Of a DNA stretch of 64,000 nucleotides, positions 1 to 8,317 are shown piece after piece. The stretch's first letter is position 1; each line of letters starts with the position of its first letter. The translations under genes and the position numbers were made by a program. The notes under the pieces are model-generated. The model saw only the letters and a program-made list of their open reading frames with translations. It had not been told where the DNA came from and made no database searches. Origin of the DNA: Flagellimonas marinaquae (GTDB taxonomy: Bacteria; Bacteroidota; Bacteroidia; Flavobacteriales; Flavobacteriaceae); contig NZ_CP092415.1 in the NCBI RefSeq assembly GCF_023716465.1, positions 1,341,501-1,405,500 on the forward strand. Direction: 5' to 3'.

Positions 1-2
1 TT

Positions 3-359
3 GGACTAATTTTTTTATTCGTTCTGGCGTACATGGCCTATTATTTTTTACGACCGGCCAACCAAAAAAGAGCCGCCTTTATCTCGAGTATTTTTTCTTT
101 AGCATTGGGAAGTGTTTGTATCTTAATGGCTTACCTCAACCATCAACAGTACAAAAATGATGATCCAGCCATTGTTTTTAGCAAAGAAGTTCAAGTAACT
201 TCCGAACCAAACAACAACAGTGCGGCCATTTTCACCCTACACGAAGGGACCAAAGTAAACATCTTGGAAGAGTTGGATGATTGGAGGAGAATACGCATTG
301 CAGATGGTCAAACTGGATGGTTAATGGATAACACCATTAAGCCATTAAAAGATTTTTAG
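3..359 (+). CDS. C-terminal part of a BatE-like SH3 domain protein (5' end outside window)
   Basis: The reading frame is open from the first bases of the window, so this is the 3' end of a longer gene. An internal ATG lies at 33. The visible part has two hydrophobic segments (before and around LGSVCILMAYL), followed by about 60 residues that look like a bacterial SH3 domain: EVQVTSEPN, then LHEGTKVNILEELDDWRRIRIADGQTGW. In Flavobacteria, proteins ending this way behind TPR repeats are BatE, the last gene of the Bat (aerotolerance) operon, often followed by SulP genes as here. The TPR part is not visible, so the BatE name is inference; the SH3 fold is the better supported claim. Confidence 0.6.
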   Translation, partial: GLIFLFVLAYMAYYFLRPANQKRAAFISSIFSLALGSVCILMAYLNHQQYKNDDPAIVFSKEVQVTSEPNNNSAAIFTLHEGTKVNILEELDDWRRIRIADGQTGWLMDNTIKPLKDF

Positions 360-392
360 TTATATTTTAACAGAAATCTTTGCGTCTTATCG

Positions 393-400
393 TAAATTTG
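393..400 (+). promoter_or_regulatory. Promoter -7 box TAAATTTG
   Basis: An exact match to the Bacteroidota -7 consensus TAnnTTTG, 18 nt before the ATG at 419. No convincing TTTG was found at the expected -33 distance. Confidence 0.5.
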
Positions 401-418
401 CAAAACTTATAAGTATTT

Positions 419-727
419 ATGCGAATACTGGCCTTACCACTTGCTTCTTTTTTGATGGTCTTCATTCTGATGACCTCTTCCTTTGTGCCCCTTTTGGGCA
501 AGGAGTACAGTACGGCCATTATTTTAGGTTCTTCCGAAGAGGAAAACAACACCCACGACACATCGAACAATAAAACATTTGATAGCAAATACTTCCTGTA
601 CAAAAGCTTTTTTGCTATGAATCCTTCTATAAATCAGGAGAAAAGCAACAACGCCTTGGGATATGTATTCGCTGTTTTAGAGTTTACACTCGAAACACTA
701 GACCCTCCTCCCCGAAAATTGGTTTAA
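419..727 (+). CDS. Small secreted or membrane-anchored protein of unknown function
   Basis: This is a 102-residue ORF starting 18 nt after a good -7 box. The first 25 or so residues are hydrophobic (MRILALPLASFLMVFIL), consistent with a signal peptide or single membrane anchor. The rest is polar, with a Glu/Asn/Thr-rich middle (SSEEENNTHDT) and a Pro-rich end (LDPPPRKLV). There are no cysteines and no recognisable domain. It lies between the BatE-like gene and the bicarbonate cluster, in the same direction. I do not recognise the family; reality as a gene is supported by promoter, length and signal-like N-terminus. Confidence 0.55.
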   Translation: MRILALPLASFLMVFILMTSSFVPLLGKEYSTAIILGSSEEENNTHDTSNNKTFDSKYFLYKSFFAMNPSINQEKSNNALGYVFAVLEFTLETLDPPPRKLV

Positions 728-809
728 CACTCAATTTTACGTTCAAATCAAATTTTCAACGTCCCCTACCCAGTAATCCCGGTGTGGCGGACAAATCTTA
801 CTTATTATT

Positions 810-2393
810 ATGTTCAAGAATTTAAAAAATGACTTGCCTGCAAGTATAGTGGTCTTTTTTGTGGCACTACCCCTATGTTTGGGTATCGCCCTGGCCAGTG
901 GAGCACCTCTCTTTTCGGGTCTCATCGCAGGTATTATCGGAGGAATCGTTGTTGGAGGATTAAGCGGTTCACAAATAGGGGTAAGTGGCCCGGCAGCAGG
1001 ACTGGCTGCAATTGTTCTTACGGCCATTGGCACTTTGGGGGGTTATCAGAACTTTCTGGTTGCCGTGGTTTTGGGAGGTGTCCTACAGTTTCTTTTCGGA
1101 ATCTTGAGAGCTGGTGTCATCGCCTACTATTTTCCATCATCCGTAATTAAGGGAATGCTTACCGGTATCGGTATCATCATCATTCTAAAACAGATTCCCC
1201 ATTTTTTTGGTTACGATGCCGATCCCGAAGGAGATTTTGCCTTTTTTCAAGTAGATGGTGAAAATACCTTTAGTGAAATCATCAATACCGTGAATTTTAT
1301 AAGCCCGGGTGCTACCATTATTGCGTTTATCTCGTTGGCAATATTGATTTTGTGGAGCCAGGTATTGACCAAAAAATCAAAAATCTTTGAACTTGTACAA
1401 GGACCATTGGTAGCCGTAGTCCTTGGAATCATTTATTTTACGGTAACACAGGGAAATGAGACTTGGGGCATCTCTCAAGAACATTTGGTCAGTGTTCCCG
1501 TACCCGATAGTTTCGAGTCCTTTTTAGGTTTCTTTAGTTTTCCTAATTTTTCGGTGATCACCAGCACCGAGGTTTGGATCACAGCGTTTACCATTGCACT
1601 TGTGGCCAGTTTGGAAACCTTGCTCTGTGTGGAGGCCACAGATAAATTGGACCCTTTAAAAAGAACTACACCCACCAACCGAGAGCTTATGGCCCAAGGA
1701 GTAGGCAATACACTGTCCGGTTTGGTCGGAGGACTGCCGGTAACACAAGTTATTGTGCGTAGTTCAGCAAATATTCAATCTGGAGGTAAAACAAAAGCTT
1801 CTGCCATTATCCATGGTTTTTTACTTTTGGGATCGGTCATCATCATCCCGACCCTTCTCAATAAAATACCTCTGTCCGTTTTGGCGGCCATCCTATTTAT
1901 TGTAGGTTACAAACTTGCAAAACCGAGCTTGTTCAAAACTATGTACCAAGCAGGTTGGAAACAATTTGTTCCATTTATCGTAACCGTTGTTGGTATTGTT
2001 TTCACAGACCTTTTGGTAGGAATCAGCCTTGGTCTATTGGTTGGAATCGTGGTAGTTTTGATCAAGAGTTACCAAAACTCACACTTCCTTCATATAGAGG
2101 ATAAGAGCAATGGTGCCCACAAAATTAAAATGACCTTGGCAGAAGAAGTAACCTTTTTCAACAAAGGGGCCATTCTAAAAGAGTTGGATAGCCTTCCAGA
2201 AAATTCGTACCTGGAATTGGACGTAAGAAAAACACGCTATCTTGATAATGATATCGTGGAAATTTTAGAGGATTTTTCCAGCAAGGCCAAAAATAGAAAC
2301 ATCGACATCAAAATAATTTCTGAAAGAGGTGAAGTCGAAAATCCGGAGAGCTATATCGAATTCTTTAATCTAAGACCGAAAAAATCGGCATAA
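810..2393 (+). CDS. SulP family anion (probably bicarbonate) transporter with STAS domain
   Basis: This is an inner-membrane transporter of the SulP/SLC26 family, 527 residues. Residues 1-410 hold the membrane domain with characteristic segments (GSQIGVSGPAAG near the first third; LVASLETLLCVEATDKLDP and NRELMAQGVGN later). Residues from about 430 form a STAS domain (LELDVRKTRYLDNDIVEIL). The stop is 10 nt before a beta-carbonic anhydrase gene, so the two are almost certainly co-transcribed. SulP-carbonic anhydrase pairs are known in marine bacteria as bicarbonate uptake modules, so bicarbonate is the favoured substrate; sulfate remains possible because substrate cannot be read from sequence alone. 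Confidence 0.9.
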   Translation: MFKNLKNDLPASIVVFFVALPLCLGIALASGAPLFSGLIAGIIGGIVVGGLSGSQIGVSGPAAGLAAIVLTAIGTLGGYQNFLVAVVLGGVLQFLFGILRAGVIAYYFPSSVIKGMLTGIGIIIILKQIPHFFGYDADPEGDFAFFQVDGENTFSEIINTVNFISPGATIIAFISLAILILWSQVLTKKSKIFELVQGPLVAVVLGIIYFTVTQGNETWGISQEHLVSVPVPDSFESFLGFFSFPNFSVITSTEVWITAFTIALVASLETLLCVEATDKLDPLKRTTPTNRELMAQGVGNTLSGLVGGLPVTQVIVRSSANIQSGGKTKASAIIHGFLLLGSVIIIPTLLNKIPLSVLAAILFIVGYKLAKPSLFKTMYQAGWKQFVPFIVTVVGIVFTDLLVGISLGLLVGIVVVLIKSYQNSHFLHIEDKSNGAHKIKMTLAEEVTFFNKGAILKELDSLPENSYLELDVRKTRYLDNDIVEILEDFSSKAKNRNIDIKIISERGEVENPESYIEFFNLRPKKSA

Positions 2394-2403
2394 TAATATA
2401 TTT

Positions 2404-3030
2404 ATGAAAGCACACACAAAAGAAACGCAGTTGACGATGACCCCTAAAAAAGCCATCGATTTTTTAAAGGAAGGGAATGAGCGGTTTCAACAAAACTTAA
2501 AAGCAAACAGAAACCTTTTGGAACAAGTGAACGATACCAAGGATGGGCAATTTCCTTTTGCGACCATTTTAAGTTGTATCGATTCCCGAGTTTCTGCAGA
2601 GCTTGTGTTCGATCAAGGTCTTGGCGACATTTTCAGCATAAGAATTGCCGGGAACTTTGTGAACGAAGACATTTTGGGGAGTATGGAGTTTGCCTGTAAG
2701 TTGGCCGGCACAAAAGCTATTGTTGTACTAGGCCACACAAGCTGTGGTGCTGTTAAGGGAGCTTGTGACCATGCTCGCCTAGGTAACCTAACTGCTTTGA
2801 TAAACAAGATTGAGCCTGCAGTAGAAGCTGTATCCGAGCCAAAAGATGAAAGCATGAGAAACTCCAAAAACTTGGAATTTGTTGATGCTGTCGCGGTTAA
2901 AAATGTGGAAATGACCTTGGACAACATCCGAAAACAGAGCGAAGTGCTCAAGGAAATGGAGGAAGCGGGTGAAATAGCCCTAGTCGGTGCCATGTACGAC
3001 ATATCCGATGGTAAAGTGACTTTTTTATAA
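2404..3030 (+). CDS. Beta-class carbonic anhydrase
   Basis: Interconverts CO2 and bicarbonate. This 208-residue cytoplasmic protein carries all beta-class signatures: CIDSR gives zinc ligand Cys58 with the Asp60-Arg62 dyad, and HTSCGAVKGA gives His111 and Cys114. It begins 10 nt after the first SulP gene, and a second SulP gene follows beyond a terminator. The arrangement suggests that imported bicarbonate is equilibrated with CO2 for carboxylating enzymes or pH control. No signal peptide is present. Confidence 0.95.
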   Translation: MKAHTKETQLTMTPKKAIDFLKEGNERFQQNLKANRNLLEQVNDTKDGQFPFATILSCIDSRVSAELVFDQGLGDIFSIRIAGNFVNEDILGSMEFACKLAGTKAIVVLGHTSCGAVKGACDHARLGNLTALINKIEPAVEAVSEPKDESMRNSKNLEFVDAVAVKNVEMTLDNIRKQSEVLKEMEEAGEIALVGAMYDISDGKVTFL

Positions 3031-3053
3031 ATTCACATTAACTTTACGTAAGC

Positions 3054-3085
3054 AATGCCAGTAGGGTTTCCTGCTGGCATTTTTT
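3054..3085 (+). terminator. Rho-independent terminator after carbonic anhydrase
   Basis: Stem AATGCCAGtAGG pairs with CCTgCTGGCATT around a GTTT loop, with one T-G mismatch, and is followed by a run of T. It separates the SulP-carbonic anhydrase pair from the second SulP gene. Confidence 0.8.
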
Positions 3086-3132
3086 AAGTATAAATATTTC
3101 TATATTCAATTACCAAAAACAACAGCCATACC

Positions 3133-4986
3133 ATGTTCAAACACTTTAGAGGAGATTTATTCGGTGGAATTACAGCGGGCATTGTAGCGCTTCCCTTGGC
3201 ACTAGCCTTTGGTGTAAGTTCCGGTCTTGGTCCGAGCGCTGGTCTGTACGGTGCTATTTTTATTAGCTTTTTTGCCGCACTTTTTGGTGGTACAAACACC
3301 CAAATCTCCGGCCCTACCGCACCCATGACAGCGGTTAGCATGGTAGTTATTGCAGGTATTATTGCCGTAAACGATGGAGATGTGGGTAAAGCACTCCCGG
3401 CCATTCTTACTGTATTTCTTTTGGCAGGCCTTATGCAAATTGGTTTGGGTCTTGTTGGGCTCGGAAAGTATATAAAATACATTCCATATCCCGTGGTTTC
3501 CGGGTTTATGACCGCAATTGGTGTAATAATACTAGTTACCCAGATATTACCAGCTGTTGGGTATTATCCAAAAGAAGACTCGGACTATGTAAACCAATTT
3601 ATGCCAGAAGCCGAAGAAAAAATCTTGGAAAACATTCTAAAAGAAGAAGCCGGAGAAGGAATTTTGGTATTGGAAAATTTCACGGAAACCATTAAAAGAG
3701 CCGAAAAGATCACCCATGATGATATGTTGAAAGAAGCCAGTACTTTGGCATCCAAAGATGCCTCGGGCGTTCTTGGAACTTTTAAAGTACTGCCCAGGGC
3801 AATCAACAACATCAATTGGTTGGAGCTTGCTTTGGCGTTAGCGACCATTTTTATAATTTATGGGTTCAAAAAAATTACAACCGCAATTCCGAGTACTTTG
3901 GTGGCTTTGATAGCTGTTTCCGGGGTTGCATATGGTTTTGGTTGGAACTACAGGCCCATAGAACAAATTCCCAGTGGCTTGCCCGTACCAAATCTGGATA
4001 TTTTTACGTCGTTTCAATTTGATTCGGTAAGCCCCTACATTTTTACGGCACTTACACTGGCACTGCTTGGTGCCATTGATTCCCTTTTAACCTCCGTGGT
4101 TGCCGACAATATGACCCAGACCAAGCATAAACCCAATCAAGAATTGGTAGGCCAGGGTATCGGAAACAGTATTGCTGCCATTTTTGGTGGAATCCCTGGA
4201 GCTGGTGCAACCATCAGAACCGTTGTGAACATAAATTCTGGTGGAAAAACAAAGCTCTCCGGTATGGTCGCTGGCATTTTATTATTGGTTATTCTGCTAG
4301 CCCTAGGACCAGTAGCTTCGCAAATACCTGCAGCCGTGTTGGCCGGTATATTGGTCACAGTAGGTATCGGTGTTATGGATTATCGGGGATTAAAAGCCAT
4401 TCCACATCTGCCCAAAGACATTAAACTTGGACCACTAAAATTAAGCTCGGAAGTGATTATTATGTTAGTGGTATTGGTACTTTCTTCGGTTTGGAACTTG
4501 GTATATGCCGTTGGTATTGGTCTTGTTATAGCTTCGCTAATGTTCATGAAAAAAATCGGAGACCTAACCGCTAAGCATTCCAAAGTAAAGGCTCTTCGGG
4601 AAGAAGCATGGTCAGATGAAAAAAATGTGCCAAAAAAAATCCTGGACAAAGTATTTATAAAACACATAAACGGACCTTTGTTCTTTGGTTCGACCAACGA
4701 GTTTCAACAACTTGCCTCCCAAATTCCAGATTCTGCTTCCACTGTAATAATTAGAATGGGCAGAATGCAGTATATGGACCAAACAGGGCTCTATGCAATG
4801 GAAGATGTGTTGCAAGATCTAAAACGAAAGGGCGCAACAATACTATTGGTCAATATTTTGGAACAGCCAAGGTATATGCTCGAACGAATAGACATTATTC
4901 CTGACCTGATTCCGGAAAACAACGTTTTTAGCAATTTAAAGTCGTGTTTGGCATGGGTAGATACCCATCTAAACACGGAGGAATAA
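3133..4986 (+). CDS. Second SulP family transporter with STAS domain and a helical insertion
   Basis: This is a 617-residue SulP/SLC26 protein. The membrane domain contains the family segment TQISGPTAPMTAV and the later LLGAIDSLLTSVVADNMT and ELVGQGIGNSIAAIFGG. Residues from about 510 form a STAS domain (RMGRMQYMDQTGLYAMEDV). Compared with the SulP at 810, there is an extra block of about 80 residues (about 146-225), acidic and predicted helical (PEAEEKILENILKEEAGEG), inserted after an early transmembrane segment. It stands alone behind a terminator, so it probably has its own promoter. Bicarbonate, sulfate or another anion could be the substrate; the carbonic anhydrase neighbour favours bicarbonate. 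Confidence 0.9.
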   Translation: MFKHFRGDLFGGITAGIVALPLALAFGVSSGLGPSAGLYGAIFISFFAALFGGTNTQISGPTAPMTAVSMVVIAGIIAVNDGDVGKALPAILTVFLLAGLMQIGLGLVGLGKYIKYIPYPVVSGFMTAIGVIILVTQILPAVGYYPKEDSDYVNQFMPEAEEKILENILKEEAGEGILVLENFTETIKRAEKITHDDMLKEASTLASKDASGVLGTFKVLPRAINNINWLELALALATIFIIYGFKKITTAIPSTLVALIAVSGVAYGFGWNYRPIEQIPSGLPVPNLDIFTSFQFDSVSPYIFTALTLALLGAIDSLLTSVVADNMTQTKHKPNQELVGQGIGNSIAAIFGGIPGAGATIRTVVNINSGGKTKLSGMVAGILLLVILLALGPVASQIPAAVLAGILVTVGIGVMDYRGLKAIPHLPKDIKLGPLKLSSEVIIMLVVLVLSSVWNLVYAVGIGLVIASLMFMKKIGDLTAKHSKVKALREEAWSDEKNVPKKILDKVFIKHINGPLFFGSTNEFQQLASQIPDSASTVIIRMGRMQYMDQTGLYAMEDVLQDLKRKGATILLVNILEQPRYMLERIDIIPDLIPENNVFSNLKSCLAWVDTHLNTEE

Positions 4987-5138
4987 AAACGAACAGACAT
5001 TGCCAAAAACTATTTTCCGCCCGAATATTTACTTTTTAACCATAGAATATTTTTTGGGATGAACACTATTTACAGTGAAATCCGGTTCTCGGAACGGTAG
5101 ATATTATCGCATAACCCATATATTCTAGGACAATTTGC

Positions 5139-5146
5139 TAAATTTG
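5139..5146 (+). promoter_or_regulatory. Promoter -7 box TAAATTTG for pheS
   Basis: An exact TAnnTTTG match, 22 nt before the pheS start at 5169. The -33 element is not obvious. Confidence 0.5.
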
Positions 5147-5168
5147 TCCGCCAATAGCGTAATCAATC

Positions 5169-6188
5169 ATGATTGAGACCATAAAGGAACATATTGCCGA
5201 AGTAGAAAAGTTCACTTCGACCTCTACAGATGAAATTGAAGCATTCCGAATCAAATACTTGGGAAAAAAAGGACTGTTGAACAGTTTCTTTTCGGAATTT
5301 AAAAACGTGCCAAATGATCAAAAAAAGGATTTTGGCAAGGTAATCAATCAATTAAAGAGTGCCGCTACCAATAAAGTGAACGAACTCAAGGAAGCATTGG
5401 AAAGCCAGGCTGAAGTAGCTGGGAAATATGGGGACCTAACACGCCCTGGCGAACCTGTATCGCTAGGTGCACGCCACCCTATATCCATTGTAAAGAACCA
5501 GATCATAGATATTTTCTCAAGAATCGGTTTCAATGTATCCGAAGGTCCTGAAATCGAGGATGATTGGCACAACTTTACAGCGCTCAACCTACCGGAATAC
5601 CATCCGGCACGGGATATGCAGGATACATTTTTTATCCAGACCGACCCCGACATCCTACTGCGTACCCACACCTCATCGGTACAAGTAAGGTACATGGAAG
5701 CCAATCAGCCTCCTATTAGAACTATTTCGCCCGGGAGAGTGTACCGAAACGAGGCAATTTCTGCCCGCTCACATTGTTTTTTTCACCAAGTGGAAGGTTT
5801 GTACGTAGATAAAAATGTGTCTTTCGCAGATTTAAAGCAAACGCTACAATATTTTACTTCTGAAATGTTTGGGAAGTCAAAAATAAGACTACGCCCATCT
5901 TATTTTCCATTTACCGAGCCCAGTGCCGAGGTAGATGTATATTGGGGGCTGGAAACCGAAACCGATTACCGTATGACCAAAGGTACCGGATGGCTGGAGA
6001 TTATGGGCTGTGGCATGGTGGATCCCAATGTGCTCAAAAATTGTGGAATAGACCCAGAAGTATATTCAGGCTTTGCCTTTGGAATGGGAATAGATCGGAT
6101 TGCTCTTTTGTTGCATCAGATTTCAGACATTAGATTGCTCAGTGAAAACGATGTACGTTTCTTGGAGCAGTTTAAGAGCGCCCTTTAG
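5169..6188 (+). CDS. pheS: Phenylalanine-tRNA ligase alpha subunit
   Basis: Catalytic subunit of the alpha2-beta2 phenylalanyl-tRNA synthetase, which charges tRNA-Phe. At 339 residues it is normal length. Residues 1-85 form the N-terminal tRNA-binding coiled coil. The class II core follows, with GARHPIS, the motif 2 region [12 protein letters not shown] and motif 3 [11 protein letters not shown] near the C-terminus. The beta subunit gene (pheT) is not in this window, so the two subunits are encoded apart. A small hypothetical gene follows after 12 nt and is probably co-transcribed. Confidence 0.97.
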   Translation: MIETIKEHIAEVEKFTSTSTDEIEAFRIKYLGKKGLLNSFFSEFKNVPNDQKKDFGKVINQLKSAATNKVNELKEALESQAEVAGKYGDLTRPGEPVSLGARHPISIVKNQIIDIFSRIGFNVSEGPEIEDDWHNFTALNLPEYHPARDMQDTFFIQTDPDILLRTHTSSVQVRYMEANQPPIRTISPGRVYRNEAISARSHCFFHQVEGLYVDKNVSFADLKQTLQYFTSEMFGKSKIRLRPSYFPFTEPSAEVDVYWGLETETDYRMTKGTGWLEIMGCGMVDPNVLKNCGIDPEVYSGFAFGMGIDRIALLLHQISDIRLLSENDVRFLEQFKSAL

Positions 6189-6200
6189 ATCATAATTTTT

Positions 6201-6599
6201 ATGAAAAAGGATTTTGAAATTCCGATTGCCACCGACGTACACGTGGCCATAGTACATGAATGGAACGAAGAATTTCTATCCAAAGATTGGAACGCCTATT
6301 TAATAAACAACAGGTCGGATACCATCGAAATGGCCATTGTGGTTTCCAAAGGGTTTGATGGAGATACCAGAACATCCACCATACGACATGGTATTGGAAC
6401 ACTGGAACCGGGCAGCTTTAAAAAAGTAGAAGTATTGCAAGAAGATGTCCTTGCACTAAACAATGAGTTCTTTGTAACTTTTTTTGCCGAGAACAAACTC
6501 TTTGAAAAACGATTTTTATTTCCAAAACATACGGTTACAGAAAAAAATCTCAGTACCATCCCCGTAATACAATCAGAAGGGGTTTTATCAAAAGATTGA
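6201..6599 (+). CDS. Conserved-looking hypothetical protein downstream of pheS
   Basis: This 132-residue soluble protein starts 12 nt after pheS. It has no signal peptide, membrane segment or cysteine. The sequence alternates short hydrophobic strands and polar turns (VHVAIVHEWNEEF, MAIVVSKGFDG, FFVTFFAENKLFEKRF), suggesting a small beta-rich domain. I do not recognise a named family. The tight spacing suggests shared transcription with pheS; no functional link follows from that. Confidence 0.75.
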   Translation: MKKDFEIPIATDVHVAIVHEWNEEFLSKDWNAYLINNRSDTIEMAIVVSKGFDGDTRTSTIRHGIGTLEPGSFKKVEVLQEDVLALNNEFFVTFFAENKLFEKRFLFPKHTVTEKNLSTIPVIQSEGVLSKD

Positions 6600-6650
6600 C
6601 CTAGCGTTTTCCTCCATTTCCATCTTTTAACAAACTTTTAGTTCTTATTA

Positions 6651-6668
6651 GTTCGGTAATTACCGAAC
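6651..6668. promoter_or_regulatory. 18-bp perfect palindrome, probable operator of the MarR/GbsR-like regulator
   Basis: GTTCGGTAATTACCGAAC is self-complementary over all 18 bases. It lies just upstream of a -7 box (6675-6682), where the -33 element would be, and 33 nt before the regulator gene. Position and symmetry fit a dimeric winged-helix repressor that controls its own operon. Confidence 0.75.
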
Positions 6669-6674
6669 CAACAC

Positions 6675-6682
6675 TAATTTTG
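6675..6682 (+). promoter_or_regulatory. Promoter -7 box TAATTTTG of the efflux operon
   Basis: An exact TAnnTTTG match, 19 nt before the regulator ATG at 6702 and 6 nt after the palindrome, so a protein bound to the palindrome would block the -33 region. Confidence 0.65.
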
Positions 6683-6701
6683 CGCTTCAATTTTTAAAAA
6701 A

Positions 6702-7196
6702 ATGTCCAGAGAAGAGCAAAAAAAAGAACTGATCGAGGAACTTGGAATCCATTTGGAAAACCAACACGATATTCCGCCATTGGCTGCAAGACTATATGCA
6801 ATGCTTGTGGTCACCAACCGTAATGGGCTCAGTTTTGAAGAATGCCAAATTAACCGATGTGCAAGTAAAAGCTCCATATCTACCGCAATTAATCTCCTAC
6901 TAAAATTGGGATTGATCACCTACTTCACCAAACCGGGAGACAGGAAAAGATATTTTAAGACATCAGCGGCCAACACTTTCTACCTAAACAAATTGGAAGA
7001 AAAGTTAAAACGTATTGAGACAGAAAACCGAATTATAACGAAAATCAGAAACTATAATCAAACTTATAATCCCGAAAGGTACGAGACCAATAAAGAACGG
7101 GCAGAGATCTATCACTCATTTATTAAGCAAAGTGAAGAATTACTGAGCAACACCCTTCAAGTACTTAAAGAATTAGAAAATCATAATCACAATTAA
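6702..7196 (+). CDS. MarR/GbsR-like winged-helix transcriptional regulator
   Basis: This 164-residue protein has a winged helix at about residues 20-90: PLAARLYAMLVV, then ECQINRCASKSSISTAINLLLKLGLI as the recognition region, then a wing with KPGDRKRYFKT. A long C-terminal coiled-coil-like helix (KLEEKLKRIETENRI) probably dimerises it. It is the first gene of the efflux operon, 21 nt before the adaptor gene, and its promoter carries an 18-bp palindrome. Self-repression of the pump operon, relieved by a ligand, is the natural reading; the ligand is unknown. Confidence 0.85.
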   Translation: MSREEQKKELIEELGIHLENQHDIPPLAARLYAMLVVTNRNGLSFEECQINRCASKSSISTAINLLLKLGLITYFTKPGDRKRYFKTSAANTFYLNKLEEKLKRIETENRIITKIRNYNQTYNPERYETNKERAEIYHSFIKQSEELLSNTLQVLKELENHNHN

Positions 7197-7217
7197 ACAA
7201 CCCCAACAATAATAAAC

Positions 7218-8291
7218 ATGAAAAAAATTGCATTAGGCCTATCTGCCATTAGTCTTGCTATTTTTGCTTCCTGTGGTGGTAAAAATGAGCAACAAGCCAC
7301 TGCTCCTCAAGCGCCATCACTAAAAGTAAATACCCTAGAGAAACAGGACATTACCTTGTACAACTCCTACTCTACCAATATAGAAGGGGAACAAAACGTT
7401 GAAATTTGGCCAAAGGTCTCCGGTTTTGTCCAAAAAATCTATGTTGAAGAAGGTCAACAAGTTAAAAAAGGCCAGTTACTTTTTAAACTGGAAACCCAGA
7501 CGCTTTCTCAAGATGCCCAAGCCGCCAAAGCAGCAGTAAATGTCGCCCAAGTAGAAGTGGACAAGCTAGTTCCGTTGGTTGAAAAGAACATTATAAGCGA
7601 AGTTCAACTAAAAACGGCCAAGGCTCAATTGGAACAAGCAAAAAGTACCTATAGCAGTATTGCAGCCAACATTGGGTACTCCAATATTGTTAGTCCCGTT
7701 AACGGTTATATTGGGGAGATTCCATACAAAGTGGGCGCCTTGGTAAGCAGTTCAATGGGACAACCATTAACGGTAGTATCGGATATAAGTACGGTACGCG
7801 CTTATTTCTCCATGACAGAAAAGCAACTTTTGGAGATGAAGAGCAAAATGACCAAAGGTGGTGCTTCGGTTTCTTCGGAGAATTCTCCAGAGGTGGAATT
7901 GGTAATGATCAATGGTGAAACATATCCACATAAAGGGAAGATTGCCATGGTGAACAATATCATCAATCCAACTACAGGAAGTGTTACCTTAAGAGCAGAT
8001 TTTAACAATCCCAACTTTTTATTGAGTTCCGGAAGTACGGGAACCATCAAGGTACCTTCTCCTCAAAAAGATGTTATGGTTGTCCCCAAAATGGCCACAG
8101 TGGATATACAAGGGAACAAATTGGTCTATATTCTTCAAGATGACAACACTGTAAAATCACAAAAAATCAACATTATTAATCAGACCGATTCGGAGTATTT
8201 GGTATCCCAAGGTGTACAACCCGGAAACACGATTGTTGTAGAAGGTGTTTCCAAACTTAGGGAAGGACAATCCATAAATCCAATTAAATAA
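7218..8291 (+). CDS. RND efflux periplasmic adaptor (membrane fusion lipoprotein)
   Basis: Links the inner-membrane RND pump to the outer-membrane channel. The N-terminus is a lipoprotein signal with lipobox FASC and Cys19 as the lipidated residue. The HlyD/AcrA architecture is clear: a lipoyl-like half motif (VSGFVQKIYVEEGQQVKKGQLLF), a helical hairpin (about residues 100-150), the second lipoyl half (IVSPVNGYIGEI), then beta-barrel and membrane-proximal domains ending GVSKLREGQSI. At 357 residues it is normal length. It precedes the pump gene by 26 nt. Confidence 0.95.
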   Translation: MKKIALGLSAISLAIFASCGGKNEQQATAPQAPSLKVNTLEKQDITLYNSYSTNIEGEQNVEIWPKVSGFVQKIYVEEGQQVKKGQLLFKLETQTLSQDAQAAKAAVNVAQVEVDKLVPLVEKNIISEVQLKTAKAQLEQAKSTYSSIAANIGYSNIVSPVNGYIGEIPYKVGALVSSSMGQPLTVVSDISTVRAYFSMTEKQLLEMKSKMTKGGASVSSENSPEVELVMINGETYPHKGKIAMVNNIINPTTGSVTLRADFNNPNFLLSSGSTGTIKVPSPQKDVMVVPKMATVDIQGNKLVYILQDDNTVKSQKINIINQTDSEYLVSQGVQPGNTIVVEGVSKLREGQSINPIK

Positions 8292-8317
8292 CACATCACA
8301 TAAGTAAAAGATAACCC

